The translations under genes and the position numbers were made by a program. Of a stretch of 64,000 nt of DNA, positions 21,534 to 29,592 are shown in pieces. Below the pieces are notes generated by a model that saw only the letters and a list, made by a program, of their open reading frames with translations, had not been told where the DNA came from and did not search any database. The stretch lies in NCBI RefSeq assembly GCF_000686805.1, contig NZ_KK366017.1:620001-684000 (forward strand), written 5' to 3'. Position 1 is the first letter of the stretch. Each line of letters begins with the position of its first letter. Origin of the DNA: Bacillus sp. UNC41MFS5. Its GTDB lineage: Bacteria; Bacillota; Bacilli; Bacillales_B; DSM-18226.

Positions 21534-22481
21534 ATGAAAAAGGTTTCTATCATAATAATTATTTGTATAGCCGGATGGATCGCAGTAAGTAATCCATTTG
21601 TTAGCCAATACTTAACATTTAAAAAAGAATCATCTTTGCCTGCAGCAAAAGAGTCAGACCCTCTTTATCAAAGTATTATTAAAAATGCTCATACATATGA
21701 AAAACCGCCTAAAGATGCGACCATAGATAGGGTTTGGAAAGCAATTCCGGGCTATAATGGACTGAAGGTTGACATTAACGCATCATATAAGAATATGAAA
21801 AGCAAAGGCGTTTTTAATGAAAAGAAACTCATCTTCACCCAAATAAAACCGAAGGTTCACCTAAAAGATTTGCCGCCATCCCCTATTTATAAAGGTAATC
21901 CTGATAAACCAATGGTATCTTTTATTATTAATGTAGCGTGGGGGAATGAATATTTATCAGAAATGCTTGCTACATTAAAAAGGCATAATGTATCGGTTAG
22001 TTTTTTTCTGGAAGGGAATTGGACTAAAAAAAATCCGGATCTTGCTAAATTGATTGTTAGTTCAGGTCATGAAGTCGGCAATCATTCTTATTCTCACCCT
22101 GATATGAAGCAACTAACTGCCTGGAGAGCCAGGGAACAAATAGTGAAAACCAACGAAATTATTGAAGCCGCTACTGGTGTGAAATGTGTTTGGTTTGCCC
22201 CGCCTAGTGGCAGCTATCGGGATGAAACCATAAAAGTAGCCGCAGAATTTAATATGAAGACCGTTATGTGGACGGTTGATACGGTTGACTGGAGAAAACC
22301 ATCTCCAGATGAACTGATTTCCCGTGTCATGTCAAAAATAGATAATGGTTCAATGGTTCTTATGCATCCAACAGAATCTACTGCTAAATCACTTGATCGC
22401 TTGATTACTCAAATTAAACAAAAAAACTTAAAAATTGGCACAGTTTCTGAGTTGATGAGTGAACAAAGAGTAGAACAATAA
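21534..22481 (+). CDS. ylxY: YlxY-like polysaccharide deacetylase family protein
   Basis: Exported NodB-fold protein: an N-terminal signal/anchor helix (about residues 3-25), then the deacetylase domain from about residue 120. The metal-binding HSYSHPDM and the APPSGSYRDE and WTVDTVDWR motifs are present. The usual first motif TFDDG is replaced by INVAWGNE, so the catalytic Asp pair is missing. The B. subtilis orthologue, linked to sporulation, appears to share this change. It may be a non-classical or inactive deacetylase. GGGGGA precedes the ATG. Confidence 0.88.
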   Translation: MKKVSIIIIICIAGWIAVSNPFVSQYLTFKKESSLPAAKESDPLYQSIIKNAHTYEKPPKDATIDRVWKAIPGYNGLKVDINASYKNMKSKGVFNEKKLIFTQIKPKVHLKDLPPSPIYKGNPDKPMVSFIINVAWGNEYLSEMLATLKRHNVSVSFFLEGNWTKKNPDLAKLIVSSGHEVGNHSYSHPDMKQLTAWRAREQIVKTNEIIEAATGVKCVWFAPPSGSYRDETIKVAAEFNMKTVMWTVDTVDWRKPSPDELISRVMSKIDNGSMVLMHPTESTAKSLDRLITQIKQKNLKIGTVSELMSEQRVEQ

Positions 22482-22581
22482 TAATGGGTAAGAAATACTG
22501 AAAATTGGAGAAAATACAACATTATAAGTATAATGTAATATGGAGAAGTAGCTGCGTTTGTTTATAGACTGGAGGAAGTCG

Positions 22582-23820
22582 ATGATTAATAAATACACAT
22601 GCCAAAATGGAGTAAGAATTGTTTTAGAAAATATTCCTACCGTACGTTCGGTAGCAATTGGAGTTTGGATTGGTACTGGATCAAGAGATGAGAACCCTCA
22701 AAACAACGGGATTTCCCATTTTCTTGAGCATATGTTCTTTAAAGGCACCACCACAAGGTCAGCGAAGGAAATAGCCGAATCCTTTGACAGCATTGGCGGA
22801 CAGGTGAATGCGTTTACCTCTAAGGAATATACATGCTATTATGCTAAAGTCCTTGATACACATTCCCAATATGCACTAGATGTTCTCGCAGATATGTTCT
22901 TCAACTCAACATTTGTGGAAGAGGAATTAAACAAAGAGAGAAACGTAGTTTTGGAAGAAATAAAAATGTATGAAGATACTCCAGATGATATCGTTCATGA
23001 TTTATTAAGCAGAGCAGTTTTTGGAGACCACCCACTAGGATATCCGATCCTCGGTACGGAAGAAACACTTAATACGTTTAATGGAGAAACACTGAAAGAA
23101 TATATCCATGAGCGATATACTCCAGAAAATGTGGTCATTTCCATTGCCGGAAATGTATCCGATGCATTTATTAAAGAGGTCGAAAAGTATTTTGGATCCT
23201 ATAAAGGTGCAAACCAACAAGTAAATGAAAATATTCCAACCTTTCATTCGAATCAAATTTCTCGTAAAAAAGAAACTGAGCAGGCCCATTTATGCATCGG
23301 TTTTGAAGGATTAAAGGTGGGTCATGAAGACATTTACAGCTTAATTACATTAAATAATATATTAGGCGGCAGTATGAGTTCGAGGTTGTTCCAAGAGGTT
23401 CGTGAGCAAAGGGGCTTAGCTTACTCAGTTTTTTCTTATCATTCTGCGTACCAAGATAGTGGGATTGTGACAGTATACGGTGGAACTGGTGCAAAACAGC
23501 TGAATGTATTATTTGAAACTATCCAAGAAACACTAAATACATTGAAGCGAGATGGGATTACCGAAAAGGAATTAACAAATAGTAAAGAGCAGCTAAAAGG
23601 CAGCTTAATGCTAAGTCTTGAAAGCACAAATAGCCGGATGAGCCGTAATGGGAAAAATGAACTTTTATTAAAACGGCACCGTTCCCTTGATGAAATAATT
23701 GATCAGATTGATTCAGTTACAAAAAACGGCGTGGATGAAATGGCCCGAAATATATTTACAGATAAATATTCTGTTACTTTGATAAGCCCAGACGGAGAAT
23801 TTCCTAATAAACTTTCATAA
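22582..23820 (+). CDS. mlpA: M16 family zinc peptidase (MlpA)
   Basis: Cytoplasmic processing-peptidase-like protease of the M16B type. The zinc motif HFLEH is at residue 50-54 with the distal Glu in NKERNVVLEEIKMYED about 75 residues later. Length 412 is normal. ATG 22582 is six bases after GGAGG; an earlier ATG at 22558 lacks a site. It lies between ylxY and ymxH as in B. subtilis (ymxG). Confidence 0.94.
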   Translation: MINKYTCQNGVRIVLENIPTVRSVAIGVWIGTGSRDENPQNNGISHFLEHMFFKGTTTRSAKEIAESFDSIGGQVNAFTSKEYTCYYAKVLDTHSQYALDVLADMFFNSTFVEEELNKERNVVLEEIKMYEDTPDDIVHDLLSRAVFGDHPLGYPILGTEETLNTFNGETLKEYIHERYTPENVVISIAGNVSDAFIKEVEKYFGSYKGANQQVNENIPTFHSNQISRKKETEQAHLCIGFEGLKVGHEDIYSLITLNNILGGSMSSRLFQEVREQRGLAYSVFSYHSAYQDSGIVTVYGGTGAKQLNVLFETIQETLNTLKRDGITEKELTNSKEQLKGSLMLSLESTNSRMSRNGKNELLLKRHRSLDEIIDQIDSVTKNGVDEMARNIFTDKYSVTLISPDGEFPNKLS

Positions 23821-23824
23821 AAAG

Positions 23825-23858
23825 AAGAGGTATTCCATTTAGATGGATACCTCTTTTT
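23825..23858 (+). terminator. Intrinsic terminator after mlpA
   Basis: Stem AAGAGGTA/TACCTCTT, with further pairing inside (TCCA/TGGA), followed by five T. Confidence 0.85.
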
Positions 23859-23963
23859 ATATAGGAAAACTTCTCTCCTAAGTTATGCAAGCTTTTCTTT
23901 AGTCTAAATAAGGACTTCCTCCTATAGACTATTAGTAAGGTGGAAAGGAAGGGGGCTTATGCA

Positions 23964-24206
23964 TTGAGGTTGAGTGAATTAAGCGGCAAAGAAATTGTTG
24001 ATGTAAAAAAGGCAGAACGACTGGGAGTACTCGGACAAACCGATTTAGAAATTAATGAAGGGACAGGCCAAATTCAGGCACTGCTTATTCCTTCTATAAA
24101 ATGGTTTGGTTTTCGAAAACAAGGGGAAGAAATTAGGGTTCCGTGGCAGCATATAAAAAAGATAGGCACTGATATGATCATTATCGATGTACCAGACGAG
24201 GATTAA
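23964..24206 (+). CDS. ymxH: YlmC/YmxH family PRC-barrel protein
   Basis: 80-residue PRC-barrel protein, LRLSELSGKEIVDVKKAERL at the start and IPSIKWFGFRKQ later. The family is tied to sporulation in Firmicutes but its molecular role is unknown. I chose TTG 23964, eight bases after AAGGAAGGGGG, because the start then aligns with B. subtilis YmxH; GTG 23940 would add eight residues without a site. Confidence 0.88.
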   Translation: MRLSELSGKEIVDVKKAERLGVLGQTDLEINEGTGQIQALLIPSIKWFGFRKQGEEIRVPWQHIKKIGTDMIIIDVPDED

Positions 24207-24227
24207 AACACACAATGCTAAAGTAGA

Positions 24228-24261
24228 CCCAAGCAAGTTTCATCTTGCTTGGGCTTTTTTT
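24228..24261 (+). terminator. Intrinsic terminator after ymxH
   Basis: Perfect ten-pair stem CCCAAGCAAG/CTTGCTTGGG with a six-base loop, then a run of T. Confidence 0.92.
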
Positions 24262-24282
24262 ATTTAGTACGAATGGAAAACT

Positions 24283-24310
24283 CACCGAATGAAGAGAACC
24301 TACATAAGAT
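24283..24310 (+). promoter_or_regulatory. Probable SigK promoter of dpaA-dpaB
   Basis: CACC, a 16-base spacer, then CATAAGAT. This fits the SigK pattern (AC at -35, CATANNNT at -10). Mother-cell expression of spoVF under SigK is established in B. subtilis, and the site lies about 65 bases before the dpaA start. Confidence 0.65.
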
Positions 24311-24375
24311 GGTGAAGTGATATAAGAAAAGGATTCTCTTAGTAGGATTTTTAAAAAAAGAAGGTGAATGTTTTC

Positions 24376-25278
24376 ATGCTGACAGGGATGCAGATTGCCG
24401 TGATTGGCGGGGATGCCAGACAGCTGGAAATCATCCGCAAGTTAACCGAATTAGATGCGAGATTATCGCTTATTGGTTTTGAACAACTTGACCATGCATT
24501 TACTGGTGCGGTCAAGGAAAAGTTGGATGAAGTCGATTTTTCAAATATGGATAGCCTTATCCTGCCAGTACCCGGTACAAATTTAGAAGGTCAGGTAGAA
24601 ACAATCTTTTCTAATGAAAAGGTTATTTTGACAGGGGATTTGCTTGCAAAGACTCCTGAGCATTGTACGGTTTATTCCGGAATTAGCAATCCCTACTTAA
24701 ATGGAATTACTAAGGATGCTAAACGAACTCTTATTCAATTATTTGAAAGGGATGATGTGGCCATCTACAATTCAATTCCAACGGTTGAAGGGACAATTAT
24801 GATGGCGATTCAACATACTGATTTTACCATACATGGGTCGAATATTGCAGTTCTAGGCTTAGGGAGAGTCGGTATGAGTGTGGCTAGAACCTTTGCTGCA
24901 CTAGGAGCAAAAGTTAAGGTGGGAGCAAGGAAAAGTGAGCATCTAGCTCGGATTACTGAGATGGGATTAACACCATTCCATTTAAATAATCTAGTTAATG
25001 AAGTGAAAGACACCGATATTTTAATAAACACAGCACCACATTTGATCGTAACAGCGATGGTTATCTCAAAAATGCCTTCACATACGCTCATTATTGACTT
25101 GGCTTCCAAACCAGGAGGTACTGATTTTCGTTATGCAGAAAAAAGAGGGATTAAAGCATTGCTAGCACCGGGACTGCCAGGAATTGTTGCTCCAAAAACG
25201 GCGGGTCAAATTTTAGCCAATGTTCTTGCCCAACTGCTTCAAGATGATTTAAGAAAGCGAAAGGGGAAAGTGAAATGA
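24376..25278 (+). CDS. dpaA: Dipicolinate synthase subunit A
   Basis: NAD(P)-binding subunit of the mother-cell enzyme that oxidises dihydrodipicolinate to dipicolinic acid for the spore core. Both Rossmann segments are visible: IAVIGGDARQLEIIRKL at the N terminus and IAVLGLGRVGMSVARTFAALG near residue 155. I chose ATG 24376, nine bases after AAGGTG, which gives 300 residues and aligns with B. subtilis SpoVFA; GTG 24364 lies within the ribosome site. It overlaps dpaB by four bases. Confidence 0.95.
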   Translation: MLTGMQIAVIGGDARQLEIIRKLTELDARLSLIGFEQLDHAFTGAVKEKLDEVDFSNMDSLILPVPGTNLEGQVETIFSNEKVILTGDLLAKTPEHCTVYSGISNPYLNGITKDAKRTLIQLFERDDVAIYNSIPTVEGTIMMAIQHTDFTIHGSNIAVLGLGRVGMSVARTFAALGAKVKVGARKSEHLARITEMGLTPFHLNNLVNEVKDTDILINTAPHLIVTAMVISKMPSHTLIIDLASKPGGTDFRYAEKRGIKALLAPGLPGIVAPKTAGQILANVLAQLLQDDLRKRKGKVK

Positions 25279-25874
25279 GTTTAAAAGGTAAAAGAATTGG
25301 CTTTGGCTTAACCGGCTCTCATTGTACGTATGATGCAGTATTCCCAGAAATTGAAAAGTTAGTTCAAGCCGGTGCAGAGGTAATGCCAGTCGTGACTTTT
25401 ACAGTTAAAAATACAGATACCCGCTTTGGAAAAGGGGAAGATTGGATCCAAAGAATTGAAGATTTAACAGGAAACAAAGTGATTGACTCCATCGTAAAAG
25501 CCGAGCCGCTCGGACCAAAAATTCCTTTGGATTGTATGGTAATTGCTCCATTAACAGGGGTATCAATGAGTAAATTTGCTAATGCCATGAATGATAGTCC
25601 AGTATTAATGGCAGCAAAAGCAACACTGCGCAACTTAAAACCAGTGGTGCTGGGAATTTCAACAAATGATGCACTCGGTTTAAATGGAGTAAATTTAATG
25701 AGATTAATGGCTACCAAGAATATATACTTTATTCCATATGGGCAGGACGATCCAATTAAAAAACCAAATTCAATGGTTGCGAGAATGACATTGCTCACTG
25801 AAACAGTTGAAGCAGCTATTGAAGGGAAACAAATTCAACCTGTATTAGTTGAAAGGTATAAAGATTCTGACTAA
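25275..25874 (+). CDS. dpaB: Dipicolinate synthase subunit B
   Basis: Flavoprotein-fold (Dfp-like) partner of DpaA. 199 residues, beginning GKRIGFGLTGSHCTYDAV with the VIAPLTGVSMSKFANAMNDSP stretch near residue 90 and the N-A-M-N-D-S-P segment typical of the fold. The start ATG overlaps the dpaA stop (ATGA), so they are co-translated. The enzyme draws on the product of DapA encoded downstream. Confidence 0.95.
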   Translation: MSLKGKRIGFGLTGSHCTYDAVFPEIEKLVQAGAEVMPVVTFTVKNTDTRFGKGEDWIQRIEDLTGNKVIDSIVKAEPLGPKIPLDCMVIAPLTGVSMSKFANAMNDSPVLMAAKATLRNLKPVVLGISTNDALGLNGVNLMRLMATKNIYFIPYGQDDPIKKPNSMVARMTLLTETVEAAIEGKQIQPVLVERYKDSD

Positions 25875-25918
25875 TAATTCCATCATTCATCAAAATAGGT
25901 TATTTCTTTAAAGGAATA

Positions 25919-25968
25919 TGTTAAAATAAATTATTCTATCATCAGTGGGAAGATTCAACCCACTGATG
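25919..25968 (+). promoter_or_regulatory. Extended -10 promoter and perfect hairpin upstream of asd
   Basis: TGTTAAAAT (25919-25927) resembles an extended -10 element. Just downstream, CATCAGTGGG/CCCACTGATG (25940-25949 with 25959-25968) is a perfect ten-pair stem with a nine-base loop. No T-run follows on either strand, so it is not a normal terminator; it would lie near the 5' end of the asd transcript. Confidence 0.5.
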
Positions 25969-26078
25969 AGAAATAAAAAAATTATTAATAACATGCTGGA
26001 TGCTATATAAAGGCAATTTCCTTTTAAAGTATTTAACCAGTTATGTACAACGATGAGTATGGAAGGGGAAAACTAGTA

Positions 26079-27128
26079 ATGACTCAACAAAATGGATTTC
26101 ACGTTGCTGTTGTTGGAGCAACAGGAGCAGTAGGACAACAAATGTTACAAACATTAATGAAAGAGAACTTCCCAATCAGAAAACTTACCCTATTATCTTC
26201 AGCACGTTCAGCAGGGAAAAAAGTAGATGTTAATGGTCAGGAATATACGATTGAAGAAGCTAAGCCTGAGAGTTTTGAAGGCGTTGATATAGCCCTTTTT
26301 AGTGCAGGCGGTAGTGTATCAAAGGAGCTTGGCCCAGAAGCAGTTAAGCGTGGTGCAATCGTGGTGGACAACACTAGTGCTTTTAGAATGGATGAGAATA
26401 CACCTTTAGTTGTTCCTGAAGTGAACGAAGAAGACCTTCATCAACATAATGGGATAATTGCTAACCCCAATTGTTCCACTATTCAAATGGTTGTTGCCCT
26501 GGAGCCAATACGTCAACAATTTGGTTTGAAGAAAGTTATCGTCTCCACTTATCAAGCTGTCTCCGGTTCAGGTGCTGCAGCTGTTGAGGAATTAATGCAG
26601 CAAACTCAGTCTGTCTTAAACGGAGAAGCATATGAACCAAAGATTTTACCAGTGAAGTCAGATAAAAATCACTATCAAATTGCTTTTAACGCGATTCCTC
26701 AAATCGATAAATTTCAAGATAACGGTTATACATTTGAAGAGATGAAAATGATTAATGAAACAAAAAAAATCATGCATTTACCAGAGTTACAGGTTTCTGC
26801 AACTTGCGTGCGCCTTCCTGTAGCAGTTGGCCATTCCGAGTCGGTTTATTTTGAAATTGAATCTGATGAGGTCAATGCAAATGATATTAAAGCATTATTA
26901 AAAGATGCCCCAGGTGTTATTTTACAAGATGATCCTGAAAATCAACTCTATCCAATGCCGGCAAATTGTGTTGGAAAAAATGATGTTTTTGTTGGTCGAA
27001 TTAGAAAAGACATCGATGAACCACGTGGTTTTCATATGTGGGTTGTCTCTGATAACTTGCTTAAAGGGGCAGCATGGAATTCAGTTCAAATCGCAGAAAG
27101 CTTAGTGAAGTTAGGGATTGTAAAATAA
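26079..27128 (+). CDS. asd: Aspartate-semialdehyde dehydrogenase
   Basis: Reduces aspartyl phosphate to aspartate semialdehyde, the branch point for lysine, threonine, methionine and diaminopimelate. It shows [15 protein letters not shown] for NADP, the active-site Cys in NPNCSTIQM, and a catalytic His region in [17 protein letters not shown] 26079 follows GGAAGGGG and gives 349 residues; an upstream ATG at 26043 adds residues absent from relatives. Confidence 0.96.
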   Translation: MTQQNGFHVAVVGATGAVGQQMLQTLMKENFPIRKLTLLSSARSAGKKVDVNGQEYTIEEAKPESFEGVDIALFSAGGSVSKELGPEAVKRGAIVVDNTSAFRMDENTPLVVPEVNEEDLHQHNGIIANPNCSTIQMVVALEPIRQQFGLKKVIVSTYQAVSGSGAAAVEELMQQTQSVLNGEAYEPKILPVKSDKNHYQIAFNAIPQIDKFQDNGYTFEEMKMINETKKIMHLPELQVSATCVRLPVAVGHSESVYFEIESDEVNANDIKALLKDAPGVILQDDPENQLYPMPANCVGKNDVFVGRIRKDIDEPRGFHMWVVSDNLLKGAAWNSVQIAESLVKLGIVK

Positions 27129-27162
27129 AGTTACATCAAAAAAGGCAGGTTCTGGTGTCACC

Positions 27163-28407
27163 ATGAAAATTATTGTTCAAAAATTTGGCGGTACATCTGT
27201 AAAAGATGAAGAAAGCAGAAAATATGCTCAAGGGCATATAGAAAAAGCTTTAGCTGATGGCTATAAAGTGGTAGTTGTTGTTTCAGCGATGGGAAGAAAA
27301 GGTGACCCATATGCAACTGATTCATTACTTTCTTTAGTCGGTGGAAATTTAAGTAAAATTACAAAACGCGAACATGATTTATTATTGTCATGTGGTGAAG
27401 TTATATCGAGTGTTGTGTTTGTGAATATGTTACTGGAGAGCGGATTAAATGCTGTATCATTAACTGGGGCACAAGCAGGCTTCCGTACAAACAATGACCA
27501 TACAAATGCAAAAATTATTGATATGCAATGTGATCGGTTGCTTAGTGAGTTAGAGAGTAATGATGTTGTCGTGGTAGCAGGCTTTCAAGGTGCGGCAAAT
27601 AATGGTGATATGACAACCATTGGCCGGGGTGGAAGTGATACTTCAGCGGCTGCCTTAGGAGCTGCCCTAAATGCTGAGTATATTGATATATTTACAGATG
27701 TGGAAGGAATTATGACAGCCGACCCGCGTATTGCTGAAAATGCACGACCACTATCTGTGGTAACTTACACAGAAGTGTGTAATATGGCTTATCAAGGTGC
27801 AAAGGTCATTCACCCTAGGGCAGTTGAAATCGCTATGCAGGCAAAAGTGCCAATCCGGATCCGCTCAACCTATTCAGATAATTTAGGAACATTGGTCACA
27901 TCCTTAAATAAAAATAATCGTGGCAGTGATATCAAGGAACGTGTTGTTACCGGAATCGCTCACGTTTCAAATGTTACCCAAATTAAAGTCTTTGCAAAAA
28001 AGGATCAATATTACTTGCAGGCTGAAGTATTTAAGGCGATGGCCAATGAAGGAATCAGTGTAGATTTTATCAATATTTCTCCTAATGGGGTAATCTATAC
28101 AGTTACGGAAGAAATGACGGATCGTGCAATTACAGTTCTAAATGAATTAGGCCATGACCCCGTCGTTGAGCGTCATTGTGCTAAGGTTTCTGTTGTTGGT
28201 GCAGGAATTGCCGGTGTCCCTGGCGTTACCTCCAAAATCGTGACGGCCTTATCGGACTATGGGATTCGTATATTACAATCTGCGGATAGTCATACTACGA
28301 TTTGGGTACTAGTAAAGCAGGATGATTTAGTTAAATCGGTTAATGCCCTTCACGACGCCTTTCAGTTAGAAGATGAATCAGTAGAATTTAATTTTACTGA
28401 TTTATAA
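27163..28407 (+). CDS. dapG: Aspartokinase I (diaminopimelate-type)
   Basis: First step of the aspartate pathway. KFGGTSVKDEES at the N terminus, GRGGSDTSAAALGAAL and FTDVEGIMTADPRI in the kinase core, and two ACT domains in the last 140 residues. Its place between asd and dapA identifies it as DapG, the diaminopimelate-inhibited isoenzyme in B. subtilis. No lysine riboswitch is visible upstream, in keeping with this type. Length 414. Confidence 0.94.
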   Translation: MKIIVQKFGGTSVKDEESRKYAQGHIEKALADGYKVVVVVSAMGRKGDPYATDSLLSLVGGNLSKITKREHDLLLSCGEVISSVVFVNMLLESGLNAVSLTGAQAGFRTNNDHTNAKIIDMQCDRLLSELESNDVVVVAGFQGAANNGDMTTIGRGGSDTSAAALGAALNAEYIDIFTDVEGIMTADPRIAENARPLSVVTYTEVCNMAYQGAKVIHPRAVEIAMQAKVPIRIRSTYSDNLGTLVTSLNKNNRGSDIKERVVTGIAHVSNVTQIKVFAKKDQYYLQAEVFKAMANEGISVDFINISPNGVIYTVTEEMTDRAITVLNELGHDPVVERHCAKVSVVGAGIAGVPGVTSKIVTALSDYGIRILQSADSHTTIWVLVKQDDLVKSVNALHDAFQLEDESVEFNFTDL

Positions 28408-28493
28408 AAGTTATTCTTCAAATGAATAGTAAATCCCTAATATGATGATTTGTGGATTTAATTATGCTTGATGGTATTGAGAGGAGTAGAAAT

Positions 28494-29369
28494 ATGGTTC
28501 ATTTCGGGCGAGTTTCGACGGCAATGGTAACTCCCTTTGATAAAAAAGGACATATTGACTTTGCTAAAACCACGCAATTAGTGAATTATTTAATTGAAAA
28601 TGGATCAGATTCCCTTGTGATTGCTGGAACCACTGGTGAATCGCCAACCTTGTCTAAGGAAGAAAAACTGGCATTATTTGATCATGTTGTTAAAGTAGTA
28701 AATAAGCGCATTCCTGTAATAGCTGGAACAGGAAGCAATAATACTTATGCATCCATTGAATTGACAAAAAAAGCTGAGCAGCTGGGTGTGGATGCGATAA
28801 TGGTTGTTGCTCCTTATTATAATAAACCAAATCAAGAAGGCCTGTATCAGCATTTCAAGGCTGTTGCAGAAGCAACTTCCTTGCCGGTAATGGTTTACAA
28901 CATACCAGGCCGGTCTGCAGTTAATATCCATCCTGAGACGATTATTCGGCTTTCAAAGATAGCGAATATTGTTGCGGTTAAGGAAGCAAGCGGTGATCTT
29001 AATGCAATGACACATATCATTGCTAATACAGATGATGATTTTGTTTTATATAGTGGGGATGATAGTATGACAATCCCAGTTCTTTCTATCGGTGGGGTAG
29101 GTATAATTTCAGTTGCATCACATGTGATTGGAAATCAGCTGCAGGAAATGGTTAATAGCTTTTTAAATGGTGAGAATGAAAAGGCTGCTAAAATGCATCA
29201 GCAACTCCTCCCTATTATGCAAGGGTTATTTGCTGCTCCGAGTCCTGCTCCTGTAAAAACGGCTTTACAGGTATCAGGATTAGATGTCGGGTCAGTAAGG
29301 CTCCCACTCGTTGGGCTGACAGAACAAGAACGTACAACATTGATTACTCTATTAAATCAATTAAAATGA
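28494..29369 (+). CDS. dapA: 4-Hydroxy-tetrahydrodipicolinate synthase
   Basis: Condenses pyruvate with aspartate semialdehyde, feeding both diaminopimelate and spore dipicolinate. The Schiff-base Lys is in IVAVKEASGDL and the catalytic Tyr in VMVYNIPGRS; GTTGESPTLS is the substrate loop. ATG 28494 lies five bases after GAGGAG and gives 291 residues; ATG 28452 has no site. Confidence 0.96.
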   Translation: MVHFGRVSTAMVTPFDKKGHIDFAKTTQLVNYLIENGSDSLVIAGTTGESPTLSKEEKLALFDHVVKVVNKRIPVIAGTGSNNTYASIELTKKAEQLGVDAIMVVAPYYNKPNQEGLYQHFKAVAEATSLPVMVYNIPGRSAVNIHPETIIRLSKIANIVAVKEASGDLNAMTHIIANTDDDFVLYSGDDSMTIPVLSIGGVGIISVASHVIGNQLQEMVNSFLNGENEKAAKMHQQLLPIMQGLFAAPSPAPVKTALQVSGLDVGSVRLPLVGLTEQERTTLITLLNQLK

Positions 29370-29376
29370 ATAAACA

Positions 29377-29412
29377 AAGCCAACCGAAACAAATAGTCGG
29401 TTGGCTTTTTTA
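29377..29412 (+). terminator. Intrinsic terminator after dapA
   Basis: Perfect eleven-pair stem AAGCCAACCGA/TCGGTTGGCTT followed by a T-run. Confidence 0.92.
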
Positions 29413-29440
29413 TTCAGTAAAAGTCATTACTAATTTTTTG

Positions 29441-29470
29441 TTGGAAAGGTTTTCAAAAATCAAGTATAAT
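29441..29470 (+). promoter_or_regulatory. Probable SigA promoter for rnjB
   Basis: TTGGAA, 18-base spacer, TATAAT. The leader to the rnjB start would be about 115 bases, with no obvious structure. Confidence 0.6.
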
Positions 29471-29592
29471 AATCATAACTGATTTGGATCGGAAATAAGA
29501 AAAGCAGATGCACCCAATGAGCGGAGCAAGAGCTAGACATTTTTCGGAGTTCAATAAATTAAATTTAGTTACAACATAGGAGGATTTACAAA

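Noticed and set aside
24307..24375. Upstream GTG 24364 as the dpaA start
   Set aside because: It sits inside the AAGGTG ribosome site; ATG 24376 is well spaced and aligns with the B. subtilis protein.
25364..25798. Open frame of 144 codons on the - strand
   Set aside because: Opposite to dpaB, no start signal and no recognisable domain.
27129..27162. Possible lysine riboswitch before dapG
   Set aside because: Only 34 bases separate asd and dapG, far too short for a lysine riboswitch.
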